A stretch of DNA of 36,133 bases from an uncultured Chitinophagales bacterium (GTDB lineage Bacteria; Bacteroidota; Bacteroidia; Chitinophagales; JAHDHT01), in NCBI GenBank assembly GCA_938023075.1, contig CALHDG010000092.1, positions 1-36,133 of the forward strand, written 5' to 3'. This document shows positions 12,101 to 18,658 of this stretch, piece by piece; the stretch's first letter is position 1; each line of letters starts with the position of its first letter. Both the position numbers and the translations under genes were made by a program. Under the pieces are notes generated by a model. That model was not told the origin of the DNA, made no database searches, and saw only the letters and a program-made list of their open reading frames with translations.

Positions 12101-12755
12101 AAGTGCAGGTCCATTTAATGCGGGAACTTTCTACACACTAAATATTTCAGACAACAATGGTTGCGGTGCAAATGTAGTTAGTCAAGAAATTCTTTGTGAG
12201 AAACTTCCAATAGAGCTTATCAGCTTTACTGGTGAAACTCAAGCACAGGGTAATATGTTGAAGTGGGTTACTGCTTCTGAAACCGAAAATGACTTTTTTA
12301 CCTTAGAGCGTTCTACAGATGGAATTAATTTCGAATTAATTAATACCCAGAAAGGTGCAGGTACTACAGGTGATATAAATAGTTATACTTACTTAGATAG
12401 AGAGGCTCCAAATGGAATTAGCTATTATAAATTATGGCAAACCGACTTGGATGGTACTCTTAATTACGTTGATATAGTTGCTTTAACGAGAGGGGAAGCT
12501 AGCTTAGCCATTAATAGTTTATTGCCAATACCGGTATTAGAATTTTTAGAACTGACTTATACTAGCGTTTCTGAAAGTCAGGTAGAATTGCAAATTTATG
12601 ATGCCTTAGGTAAACAACTTGGTAGCAAAAGCGTTGGAGCTAACGTTGGTTTAAATATAGAGAATTTGGATGTATCGGTTTATCCTCCTGGTATGTATTT
12701 CTTAACAATCCATCAGGGTGATGTTACTATAACAGAAAAGTTCATAAAAGAATAA
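6138..12755 (+). CDS. Giant modular secreted protein with T9SS type A sorting domain
   Basis: About 2205 residues. Two in-frame ATGs are possible, at 6138 and 6162; the second (MTKKGIIF...) leaves a more standard signal peptide ending VEAQ. The N-terminal third has several Cys-rich beta modules (CLCNSES..., VCECNGEV...). A 196-aa module beginning TCDAG occurs twice in tandem (nt 9372, 9960) and a third, diverged copy begins at 11634. Between copies two and three lie three 121-aa repeats (AISLDKIADASG..DPAVAGQ, CNTG.VDLTDVS), which resemble DUF11/DUF7507-type stalk domains. Near the C-terminus is the common LPIELISFTGE...LKWVTASETENDFF domain, then a T9SS sorting domain with LQIYDALGKQLGS and PPGMYFLTI...EKFIKE. 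This implies export through the outer membrane and cell-surface attachment. Transcription ends at the hairpin 20 bp downstream. Probably an adhesin; the ligand is unknown. Confidence 0.9.
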   Translation: MNAKNNFKMTKKGIIFLFASLISALSFNVEAQDRCLNVCPEQGALINVSGEDPSAVNGVICIDNLTGDNFVIQNGAELGNLPQALYTCYTVAVSNTSGANFDIASATYTVNNVQAELDMALMGTDECGSVSSTAKTFDINSSYCNPGVGATCMLNLCLCNSESTDFIFEYIPSGDTGVELFIVVDDGGTVVSLSPVSPISAVGLAQGNYQIYAVIYDPAKSGNLPTLLTVGSSLIDIQNELSDTACGSISAGVNASVNADACGCESIGNPDVCVTEVCECNGEVNEIKLSTEGYTVDGNNQQWYIVVSGGTIVTSQQSAADGSVSFTDLPDGAHQIYAVNYDPVANTNVATALANGNVWTDFTTGVSNGTYCASHTGAKDIFINNACDCPGEVDIEISDPCSCSSTGNIDLDGDGNIDLVDDVITITAPPSDSWCITNISTPPVLDNTGSPLSNGTCATEVNPGIYELTVYHPADGTGYGDVSFESASGSGSVLIANLIGCNCAADCVANEGSVSSDGTAYCDDEDTSVNITVSGNENGSDYSTIVLITTDNPLTSDIYDIVGVAEASPGMYNLGTGSTASFNVLGLDPGDYCIHSYNFLTSDFNPTNELQILNAAAGNITSIDALLALSGTGGNLPICGSVTSTACDAFTVHPEIAFNASIVCDDADLFNYSIVVNSIAGGSGGATTIEISDGTTAYNQGDAIPNDTNVTITVSDGTCSTSAELSGNCEDVDCPVSATADASNQAACGGSTIALSVVNVIGESGLSSSDYSVSWSSSDASIDVSNANSVSLSNTSCLAEEVTFTATLTCINGSGNITADVNVTVYPNEVQSFITSSGEGSCDPRVSVEDPCGDVIFTGTRTPSNIAPDETGDAVWNYIYLFQGNNTPAIGACALSGSFLVPYQCAPVCPTAVQFAIGDVEVCSGSVVSLPNLEDAISTLNVTGNLYADYSWTSSDGFSSDSGEAQDVALTNEDCAPKEVVFTYEITCALDGSVVRTGDFTATVYPTDISSFVEVEGEGSCIVSLTPIASCGLYITGDSFVAQEGESGTTTLSVTYVLGGCDATYSADVSYECAAPITCDAGTITGGAISFVCDGEFAIASTSGSDGFLSYVLHDGNDTGIGTVYATSFTGVFTNDGTLPVNVELCISAVAGSDQAADGTPDPNGECYDISECSQVVFITPMEVDFTQSCDETTGMVEVSYTITGGAPEYLPEVNSYDVAGTGGHTNMGSSGESYVLGTFEPGAAVSISVNDDGKGCGLEAVEDIVIPCEIVVTCDAGSVGSGAINFVCDGEFAVFSAVGASGNIAYVLHDGDNAAIGTVYSTSTTGVFVNDGTLPTNQELCVSSVAGSDVDAAGIPDPDGACYDISECAPVVFLTPVTVEVIQECDVTTGLVAISYTITGGAPEYLPSVHTYAISGPAGYTNDGASGETYAYGDVSANQDFSFSIDDDGKGCSSGFEFTSIDCNEIGPVANPAITIDKIADASGVTDPAVAGQVINYSFTVCNTGDVDLTDVSVADDLVTVSGGPISLAVGECDDATFTASYTITDADITAGEVVNSATTSGTYTDANGMETVVNDNDIETVPLEEDIFVAMPAISLDKIADASGITDPAVAGQVINYSFTVCNTGNVDLTDVSIDDNLVTVSGGPTSLAVGECDETTFTASYTITAEDIASGSVDNSATVSGTYTDPNGMETVVDDTDEVTVPLEEDTFVAAPSISLDKIADASGVSSPAVAGQVITYNFTVCNTGNVDLTDVSIDDNLVSVSGGPISLAVGECDATTFTASYSITNTDIASGLVDNSATVSGTYTAPNGTETIVSDADTATVPLTAPAECNNDAGVMPSAALNICNGTFANAPTTGATIDAGSVLTYVLHNGEGSSLGTTIDFNSTGLFLNDGSYPTGIQLYICAVVSPSTGDFPNVNADCTSISNCTPVTFLSQVNVDVEVDCTQSGNYTVVFEISGGLPASQVGGLYSVSGDFTGLVAPNTPTSAGPFNAGTFYTLNISDNNGCGANVVSQEILCEKLPIELISFTGETQAQGNMLKWVTASETENDFFTLERSTDGINFELINTQKGAGTTGDINSYTYLDREAPNGISYYKLWQTDLDGTLNYVDIVALTRGEASLAINSLLPIPVLEFLELTYTSVSESQVELQIYDALGKQLGSKSVGANVGLNIENLDVSVYPPGMYFLTIHQGDVTITEKFIKE
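9372..10547 (+). repeat. Two tandem 196-aa CDAG modules
   Basis: Within the giant protein, copies start at 9372 and 9960 (588 bp apart). Both contain ISFVCDGEFA or INFVCDGEFA, YVLHDG, NDGTLP, CYDISEC, YTITGGAPEYLP and DDGKGC. A third, more diverged copy lies at about 11634-12206 (TYVLHNG, LNDGSYP, ISGGLPAS). Confidence 0.88.
10554..11642 (+). repeat. Three tandem 121-aa DUF11-like stalk repeats
   Basis: Units begin at 10554, 10917 and 11280, exactly 363 bp apart. Each contains DKIADASG, PAVAGQVI, FTVCNTG, VDLTDVS, SLAVGECD, TFTASY and VSGTYT or TSGTYT. The near-identity suggests recent duplication. They sit between the second and third CDAG modules. Confidence 0.92.
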
Positions 12756-12774
12756 TATACTTAATCTAAACAAT

Positions 12775-12813
12775 AAACCCCGATATATTTTATTAATATA
12801 TCGGGGTTTTTTT
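12775..12813 (+). terminator. Strong intrinsic terminator
   Basis: A perfect 15-bp stem (AAACCCCGATATATT at 12775-12789 with its complement at 12795-12809) and a 5-nt loop, then a run of seven T (12807-12813). It lies 20 bp after the stop of the 2205-aa gene and separates that block from the next operon. Confidence 0.93.
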
Positions 12814-12824
12814 ATGGCTTCAAT

Positions 12825-12832
12825 TACCTTTG
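12825..12832 (+). promoter_or_regulatory. Bacteroidota -7 promoter element TACCTTTG
   Basis: Exact match to TANNTTTG, placed right after the terminator and 32 bp before the TTG start at 12864. No clear TTTG -33 box is seen at the expected distance. It probably drives the three-gene unit 12864-15154. Confidence 0.6.
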
Positions 12833-12863
12833 TCATATTAAACTAAGCTGATTTAAAACTATT

Positions 12864-13397
12864 TTGAAAACTGTTCATCAACTCATTATTGGTTTACTCT
12901 TTGTATTTTTGGTAAATGAATTATTTGCACAAGAAAGCAAAGATTATGACTATCGTTTGGGCAAAACCAATATTTTTAAACTGAGTCCAGCTTTATCTAA
13001 AACGAACCTTAAAGGTGGAATTTTAATGTATGAAACCGGCTCTGGTTTAGAACAAGTGTCATTACAATTAACAGCCAAATATTTTTCTGGCGCAGATGAA
13101 GATAGCATTAAAGCAGCTATACCAATGCATTGGCGGTTTGAAATTCAACCTAAATTTTATGGTATCCGGTATATGAGTGGCGTATATTTCGGTCCTTTTT
13201 TTGTTACTTATAGTGATGGTACACCCAGTCTAGGTGCCGCCGCTGGAGTACAGTGGATTGTAAAAAGGGTAGTTGCCATAGATGCTAATTTGCGTATGCA
13301 ACTAAGTAATGATATTGAGAATAAAGATATTCCCTCTCCTATATTTATCAGACCGGTTTTAACCATTGGTATTTTATTTGAAAAAACAGAAAAATGA
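12864..13397 (+). CDS. Small predicted outer-membrane protein (DUF3575-like)
   Basis: 177 residues starting at TTG; an in-frame TGA at 12849 rules out any upstream ATG, and the TTG gives a good signal peptide ending ELFAQ. The mature part has alternating hydrophobic/aromatic strands (FEIQPKFYGIRYMSG, VYFGPFFVTY, GAAAGVQWIVKR), suggesting a small beta-barrel. The pattern is like the DUF3575 group of Bacteroidota outer-membrane proteins; this match is from memory of the pattern and moderate. The TGA stop overlaps the ATG of the next gene (ATGA at 13394-13397), so the two are translationally coupled. Confidence 0.72.
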   Translation: MKTVHQLIIGLLFVFLVNELFAQESKDYDYRLGKTNIFKLSPALSKTNLKGGILMYETGSGLEQVSLQLTAKYFSGADEDSIKAAIPMHWRFEIQPKFYGIRYMSGVYFGPFFVTYSDGTPSLGAAAGVQWIVKRVVAIDANLRMQLSNDIENKDIPSPIFIRPVLTIGILFEKTEK

Positions 13398-13873
13398 ATA
13401 TAACTATAAGAAAAGCTACAAAAGAAGATGCTGCTAAAGCCCATCAGCTCATTATTGATTTAGCAATTTTTGAAAATGAACCAGCAGTTGTTAGCAATAC
13501 TTTAGAGCAATTTATTGAAGACGGTTTTGGGGACCAACCAGCCTATCACCTTATTGTAGCAGATGACGCTTCTACTGGCGTTGTAGGGATGGCACTATAT
13601 GTTTTTTCTTATTCTACATGGAAGGGAAAAATGTTGTATTTGGACGACTTGGTGGTCAATGAAAAATACAGAGGTAAGGGCATTGGTTCGCTGCTGATTG
13701 AACAATTGTTTAAGATTGCCAAAGAAGAAGCGGTAAAAATTATTAAGTGGGAGGTTTTAGACTGGAATGAACCGGCAATTAATTTATACAAAAAACTCGG
13801 TGCTGTTTTTGATGATCAATGGCTGGCTTGTAAGTTTTATGAAGATCAGATTAGTACATTTAAGTTACCATAA
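13394..13873 (+). CDS. GNAT acetyltransferase, SSAT (diamine acetyltransferase)-like
   Basis: 159 residues. The acetyl-CoA-binding motif YRGKGIGS is at residues 92-99, preceded by GKMLYLDDLVV (79-88) and followed by WNEPAINLYKKLGA (124-137). This combination, with the LYL-D strand, YRG.GIG and WNEPAI..Y, is that of the spermidine/spermine or thialysine N-acetyltransferase subgroup of GNAT enzymes, which acetylate a primary amine using acetyl-CoA in the cytoplasm. Length is typical. The start codon overlaps the upstream stop, and aspartate kinase begins 18 bp after the stop. The exact amine substrate cannot be told from the sequence. Confidence 0.88.
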   Translation: MNITIRKATKEDAAKAHQLIIDLAIFENEPAVVSNTLEQFIEDGFGDQPAYHLIVADDASTGVVGMALYVFSYSTWKGKMLYLDDLVVNEKYRGKGIGSLLIEQLFKIAKEEAVKIIKWEVLDWNEPAINLYKKLGAVFDDQWLACKFYEDQISTFKLP

Positions 13874-13891
13874 ACCATAAATTAGAAATTA

Positions 13892-15154
13892 ATGAAAGTA
13901 TTTAAATTTGGTGGAGCTTCTGTTAAAGATGCTGATTCTGTAAAGAATGTTGGCTCAATTATTCAACATTTTAAAAGTGAAGATGTAGTTGTAGTGATTT
14001 CAGCAATGGGCAAAACAACCAATAAATTGGAAGCAATTATTGAAGCATGGTTAAATGAAAAAGAAAATAAAGAGACTTTGCTTCAAATCTTGTTGAATGA
14101 GCATTTAAAAGTTATCGAAAACTTGTTTGGCGAAAAAGAACACCCAGTTAAAAATAAAATTGCTCAATTGTTTGATGCCTGTAAAACTTCCTTAATGGAA
14201 TATAGAAACAGTACTTATAACTTTATTTACGATCAGGTTATTTGCACCGGTGAACTAGCATCTACTATAATTGTGCATGCTTACTTAAATGAAATAGGTG
14301 TTTCTGCAAATTGGTTAGATGCCAAATTGGCTATTAAAACAAATAACACTTATCGTGAAGCAGTAGTTAATTGGGAATCAACTAGCAAAAATATTCAAAC
14401 TATATTAAAAGATAAAAAAGGCATTACGATTACTCAAGGTTTTATTGGGTCTGATAATAACAATTTTACGACTACTTTAGGTAGAGAAGGGAGTGACTAT
14501 TCAGCGGCTATTTTTGCCTATGGGTTACATGTCGATTCGGTGCATATTTGGAAAGATGTAGCTGGTATATTATCCGCGGATCCAAAAATATTTCCAGAGG
14601 CAACTTTTATGCCTGCAATAACTTACAACGATGCGATTGAAATGACTTATTATGGTGCGAAAGTTATTCACCCAAAAACTATTAAACCTTTACAAAATAA
14701 AAACATACCCTTAATGGTGCGCCCTTTTGGAAACTTAGAAAGTACGGGAACGGTCATATCAAATAATCCTTCAGACCAAGAATCGCCACCTGTTATTATA
14801 TTAAAAGAAAATCAGGTGTTACTTAAAATTACTTCCAAAGATTTTTCTTTTATTGCTGAGAAAAACTTGAGCATGATACTCGAAGTTTTTTCAAAGCATT
14901 TGGTAAAAGTTAACTTATTTCAAACTACTGCCATCAAAGTATATGCTTGTGTAAACCAAAATGCACAAAAAATTCCTGGTTTGATTGATGATTTAAAAAA
15001 GCAATATGAAGTATCGCTCAATGAAAATTTAAAAGTATTAACTATTAGAAATTACAATGAAGCATCGATTGCAAAATACGCTGGTACAAAGCATAAAATA
15101 TTAGAACAAAAAGGCACCAATACAGTTCAATATGTTTTGTTAGATACTGAATGA
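13892..15154 (+). CDS. lysC: Aspartate kinase
   Basis: 420 residues. KFGGASV at residues 5-11 is the nucleotide-binding signature of aspartate kinases; TTLGREGSDYSAA and WKDVAGILSADPK mark the amino-acid kinase core. The last ~110 residues form a C-terminal regulatory region that looks like paired ACT domains (LLKITSKDFSF, VNLFQTTAIKVYACV). The enzyme phosphorylates L-aspartate, the first step toward lysine, methionine, threonine and diaminopimelate. It is monofunctional: no homoserine dehydrogenase part follows. The paired ACT domains imply feedback control, but by which amino acid cannot be read. Last gene of its unit; a repeat-filled intergenic region follows. Confidence 0.93.
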   Translation: MKVFKFGGASVKDADSVKNVGSIIQHFKSEDVVVVISAMGKTTNKLEAIIEAWLNEKENKETLLQILLNEHLKVIENLFGEKEHPVKNKIAQLFDACKTSLMEYRNSTYNFIYDQVICTGELASTIIVHAYLNEIGVSANWLDAKLAIKTNNTYREAVVNWESTSKNIQTILKDKKGITITQGFIGSDNNNFTTTLGREGSDYSAAIFAYGLHVDSVHIWKDVAGILSADPKIFPEATFMPAITYNDAIEMTYYGAKVIHPKTIKPLQNKNIPLMVRPFGNLESTGTVISNNPSDQESPPVIILKENQVLLKITSKDFSFIAEKNLSMILEVFSKHLVKVNLFQTTAIKVYACVNQNAQKIPGLIDDLKKQYEVSLNENLKVLTIRNYNEASIAKYAGTKHKILEQKGTNTVQYVLLDTE

Positions 15155-15305
15155 TAAAAATGATGTATTGGTACAAATATTATTAGCTTAAGTTTCGATA
15201 GTAGAACAATGTTCGCAGTTGTGACAAGTTTATCTAAACCATAAGTTAGTTGACAGGCTAATTCATTTTTTAGAAGCGAACCATTTAGCTTTATAATAAC
15301 CTCCC

Positions 15306-15385
15306 TCCCGCTTTCCGCTCAAATGCCATTTGCCAACGCTGCAAAAGCCACTCAAAATGGCATAACCGCTGCAATCGGGGCTAGT
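15306..15385 (-). repeat. Dispersed hairpin element, copy A (inverted)
   Basis: Read on the - strand it runs TAGCCCCGATTGCAGCGG ... GCATTTGAGCGGAAAGCGGGA, nearly identical at both ends to copy C at 29522. The inner stem is ATGCCATTT (15324-15332) with AAATGGCAT (15356-15364). Similarity with copy C runs outward on both sides, to about 190 bp in all. The family recalls a widespread Bacteroidota intergenic element and perhaps the Rfam flavo-1 RNA; that link is from memory and untested. Confidence 0.8.
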
Positions 15386-15422
15386 TTAGTAAATTCGCTC
15401 CTTCGTAAGCTGGCTATTTTTT

Positions 15423-15592
15423 GTGCGTTACAAACGCACTTCTCGAGCATCCTCGTTGCAAACGAGGATGAGCTAGCAGAAGATACTGCGCAAATAATTC
15501 CGTTCCACTGCATTATTTCGCAGCATGACGGTGAAGTACCGAAAGCTGTTATGCTGCGATTCATTGCGTAGCTTTGAGTGCGCAGTATCTTC
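15423..15592. repeat. Cluster of nested palindromes
   Basis: Four perfect inverted repeats in 170 bp: GTGCGTT/AACGCAC (15423-15439, 3-nt loop); CATCCTCGTT/AACGAGGATG (15448-15470, 3-nt loop); an outer pair GAAGATACTGCGCA/TGCGCAGTATCTTC (15479-15492 with 15579-15592); and inside it TCGCAGCAT/ATGCTGCGA (15518-15526 with 15551-15559). The structure suggests a folded RNA or a REP/MITE-type DNA element. No transposase gene is nearby. Confidence 0.8.
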
Positions 15593-15760
15593 CATAGTAT
15601 AAGCTCTGTAAAATTTATTTTGTCCGGTTTTAGATGGGTAGCCATTCAATCTTTTCAAAAATTGAAAACCAGCAACTTAATACAAATAACTACTGCCGAA
15701 GTTTCAAATATTAATCTACAAATATTGAATAAGTTTATGAAGACGAGTGAGCTTGGAAGA

Positions 15761-15843
15761 CTAACCCTGATAGGAGCGGTTATGCTGCCTGAAGGATGGC
15801 TTTTGAAGCAAAGCCGCAGCATTTGAGTGGATAGCAGGGAGCC
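15761..15843 (+). repeat. Dispersed hairpin element, copy B
   Basis: CTAACCCTGATAGGAGCGG ... GCATTTGAGTGGATAGCAGGGA, a diverged copy of the family. The inner stem ATGCTGC (15782-15788) pairs with GCAGCAT (15816-15822). The outer halves differ from copies A and C but keep their pairing positions. Confidence 0.75.
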
Positions 15844-15998
15844 CATTTTTAAATATATTTCATGTTTCGTTTCTAAAAAATATTTTGTTATAATTATATT
15901 TGTATTTGCTTGTAGCCTTATCTAACAAAAAAGTTCCGTGACATAAAAAGTAGATTAATTTTCTCCGCCTTACTAAATCAAAAACTCGTACGTTTACC

Positions 15999-16006
15999 TA
16001 TCTTTG
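15999..16006 (+). promoter_or_regulatory. -7 promoter element TATCTTTG of valS
   Basis: Exact TANNTTTG match ending 6 bp before the ATG at 16013. The predicted transcription start therefore falls at or next to the ATG, implying a leaderless or near-leaderless mRNA. No clear -33 box is seen. Confidence 0.6.
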
Positions 16007-16012
16007 CCAGCT

Positions 16013-18646
16013 ATGGAATTGTCAAAAAATTATAGTCCAGAACAAATAGAAGATAAGTGGTATAGCCATTGGTTAGAACAGGGATATTTTAACTCGACGC
16101 CTAATGAAAAACCGGCTTATACTATTGTGATTCCGCCACCCAATGTAACGGGTATTTTGCATATGGGGCATATGTTAAACAATACCATACAAGATGTGTT
16201 AGCCCGTCGTGCCCGAATGAAGGGCTTTAATGTTTGTTGGGTGCCAGGTACGGATCATGCCTCTATCGCGACAGAGGCTAAAGTGGTTCAACGCTTGCGT
16301 AAGCAGGGCATCAAAAAATCGGATTTGAGTAGAGATGAATTTATGAAACATGCCTGGCAATGGAAAGAAGAACACGGTGGTATTATTTTAGAACAATTGA
16401 AAAAGTTGGGTGCCGGTTGTGATTGGAAACGGACCCGCTTTACAATGGATGACAATTACCATAAACAGGTTATTAAAGTATTTGTTGATCTGTTTAACAA
16501 AGGCTATGTTTTTAGAGGCTTGCGGATGATTAATTGGGATCCGGTAGCGAAAACTGCCTTAAGTAATGAGGAGGTGATCTATCAGGAAGAACAATCGAAA
16601 CTATACCATATTTTATATAGAATTGAAGGACCGGAATATCGTTTTATTACCATAGCAACCACCAGACCAGAAACAATGTTGGGTGATACGGCTGTTGCGG
16701 TTAACCCTAATGACGAACGCTATAAAGACTTAATTGGCAAAACGGCTATTTTACCTTTAATTGGTAGACGAATACCCATTATTGCGGACGACTACGTTGA
16801 AATGGAATTTGGAACCGGTGCGTTGAAAGTTACCCCGGCACACGACCCTAATGATTATGAATTGGGGAAGAAGCATAAGCTGGAAGTAGTTGACGTAATA
16901 AATGATGATGGTACGATGAGCGAGGCTGCCCAACGATACATTGGGGAAGATCGATTATTTGTACGCGAGGAGATTGTAGGAGAGTTGTTTTTTAAAGGAC
17001 ATATTGCGCAAATTGAAACGATTACAAACAAGGTAGGGCACAGCGAACGAACCGATGCTATTGTGGAACCGAAGTTATCGTTACAATGGTTTTTAGATAT
17101 GACGAAACTGGCAACACCGGCTTTAGAAAATGTAATGAACGACACCATTCAATTTTATCCGGCAAAATTTAAAAATACCTATAAGCATTGGATGGAAAAC
17201 ATTAGGGAGTGGTGTTTAAGTCGTCAATTGTGGTGGGGGCAACGCATACCGGCTTATTTTTATGGGGATGGAGAAGATGATTTTGTGGTAGCCGAAACTG
17301 CAGGAGCAGCTTTGCAACTAGCACAACAAAAATCAGGTAATAGCAATTTACAAGCCGGTGATTTAAAGCAAGACGAAGACGTGTTGGATACTTGGGCATC
17401 AAGTTGGATTTGGCCCATAGCCGTTTTTGATGGTTTATTAGAGGAAGCAGATAAAACCGATGTGGATTATTATTACCCAACCAGCGTTTTAGTAACGGCT
17501 CCTGAAATTTTGTTTTTTTGGGTAGCGCGTATGATCATGAGTGGTTATGAATACCGCAATAATTTGCCTTTTAAAGATGTGTATCTAACCGGTATTGTAC
17601 GAGATAAGAAAGGTAGAAAGATGTCGAAATCGTTAGGTAATAGCCCTGATGCTTTAGAGATGATCGGCAAATATGGAGCCGATTCGGTTAGGGTAGGGAT
17701 GTTGCTGGCTTCACCGGCAGGTAACGATTTGTTGTTTGATATGAAATTGGTGGAACAAGGCTGGGGCTTTTGCAATAAAATGTGGAATGCCTTAAAGCTG
17801 ATTAAGATGTGGGAGGTTAAAGAAGGCACCAATGATGAAAATGTAACGGCTATTCACTGGTTTGAAAATAGACTACATCAGGCAATTATTGAGGTTGATA
17901 AATCTTTGGAAACTTACCGGCTTTCAGAAGCCTTAATGACTTGCTACACTTTGGTTTGGGATGACTTTTGTAGTTGGTATCTGGAAATGATTAAACCGGA
18001 ATATCAACAACCTATTGATCAATATACCTACGGAAAAACCATCATGTATTTTGAGGTGATTTGCCGTTTAATCCATCCTTTTGTACCTTTTGTGTCAGAA
18101 GAAATATTTCATATACTTAATGACAATCAAAAAGGCGATGTATGTATTGCCGACTGGCCTCAACCCGAAAAAATTGATGATAAAATAATTGCGCAAGGTG
18201 ATCTAATGAAAGAAGTAGTTACTAAAATACGCGAAATACGAGCTAAAGTAAATTTACCTAAAAAAGATAAAATAACCACTTATTTAAAAGCCGCTAATTT
18301 AGGAACCTATAAAAATTTCAAAACCATTATACAGCAATTAAGTGGTTTAGAAAGTTTGCAAACTATTGATAAAGATTTAGAAGGTGTGGCTTCTTTTGTA
18401 TGTAACAATCAAACCTTTTTTGTAGATACCGGTGTTGAAATAGATGTTGAAGCCGAACGCAAAAAACTGTCTGCCGATATTGAATATACCAAAGGCTTTA
18501 TGGTTAAGGTTCAAAAGAAATTGAGTAATGAACGTTTTGTAAACAATGCCCCTGACCAAGTGGTAAACGCCGAGCGCAAAAAACTGGCAGATGCAGCAGA
18601 AAAAATTGTTTTGTTAGAGGAGCAATTGGCTAAGTTGAACGGATAA
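16013..18646 (+). CDS. valS: Valine--tRNA ligase
   Basis: 877 residues from ATG 16013. A TTG at 16004 is in frame, but it lies inside the -7 promoter box, so the ATG is preferred. Class I synthetase signatures: HMGH at residues 50-53 in PPPNVTGILHMGHML, and KMSKS at 536-540. The editing (CP1) region includes ATTRPETMLGDTA and the GTGALKVTPAHDPNDY motif. The C-terminus is the tRNA-contacting coiled coil (EAERKKLSADIEY ... AERKKLADAAEKI) typical of ValRS. It charges tRNA-Val in the cytoplasm, and the editing domain hydrolyses mischarged Thr-tRNA. Length is normal for the family. A small hypothetical gene follows after 12 bp and may be co-transcribed. Confidence 0.97.
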   Translation: MELSKNYSPEQIEDKWYSHWLEQGYFNSTPNEKPAYTIVIPPPNVTGILHMGHMLNNTIQDVLARRARMKGFNVCWVPGTDHASIATEAKVVQRLRKQGIKKSDLSRDEFMKHAWQWKEEHGGIILEQLKKLGAGCDWKRTRFTMDDNYHKQVIKVFVDLFNKGYVFRGLRMINWDPVAKTALSNEEVIYQEEQSKLYHILYRIEGPEYRFITIATTRPETMLGDTAVAVNPNDERYKDLIGKTAILPLIGRRIPIIADDYVEMEFGTGALKVTPAHDPNDYELGKKHKLEVVDVINDDGTMSEAAQRYIGEDRLFVREEIVGELFFKGHIAQIETITNKVGHSERTDAIVEPKLSLQWFLDMTKLATPALENVMNDTIQFYPAKFKNTYKHWMENIREWCLSRQLWWGQRIPAYFYGDGEDDFVVAETAGAALQLAQQKSGNSNLQAGDLKQDEDVLDTWASSWIWPIAVFDGLLEEADKTDVDYYYPTSVLVTAPEILFFWVARMIMSGYEYRNNLPFKDVYLTGIVRDKKGRKMSKSLGNSPDALEMIGKYGADSVRVGMLLASPAGNDLLFDMKLVEQGWGFCNKMWNALKLIKMWEVKEGTNDENVTAIHWFENRLHQAIIEVDKSLETYRLSEALMTCYTLVWDDFCSWYLEMIKPEYQQPIDQYTYGKTIMYFEVICRLIHPFVPFVSEEIFHILNDNQKGDVCIADWPQPEKIDDKIIAQGDLMKEVVTKIREIRAKVNLPKKDKITTYLKAANLGTYKNFKTIIQQLSGLESLQTIDKDLEGVASFVCNNQTFFVDTGVEIDVEAERKKLSADIEYTKGFMVKVQKKLSNERFVNNAPDQVVNAERKKLADAAEKIVLLEEQLAKLNG

Positions 18647-18658
18647 AATTAAATTTTT

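Larger units (their letters stand above)
15155..16012. other. 858-bp gene-free region rich in inverted repeats
   Basis: No credible gene. It holds a hairpin element on the - strand (15306-15385), a cluster of nested palindromes (15423-15592), a second copy of the hairpin element on the + strand (15761-15843), and the valS promoter at its right end. 15225-15243 matches 29668-29686 exactly in inverted orientation (19 bp), so part of this region is related to the mobile element at 29439-29688. Short open frames here fall within the repeats and have no protein-like character. Confidence 0.8.

Noticed and set aside
15323-15826. Short open frames on both strands between lysC and valS
   Set aside because: They lie inside hairpin elements and palindromes, overlap each other, and have no recognisable protein features.
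16004-16012. TTG start for valS
   Set aside because: It falls inside the TATCTTTG promoter box; the ATG at 16013 starts the conserved protein.
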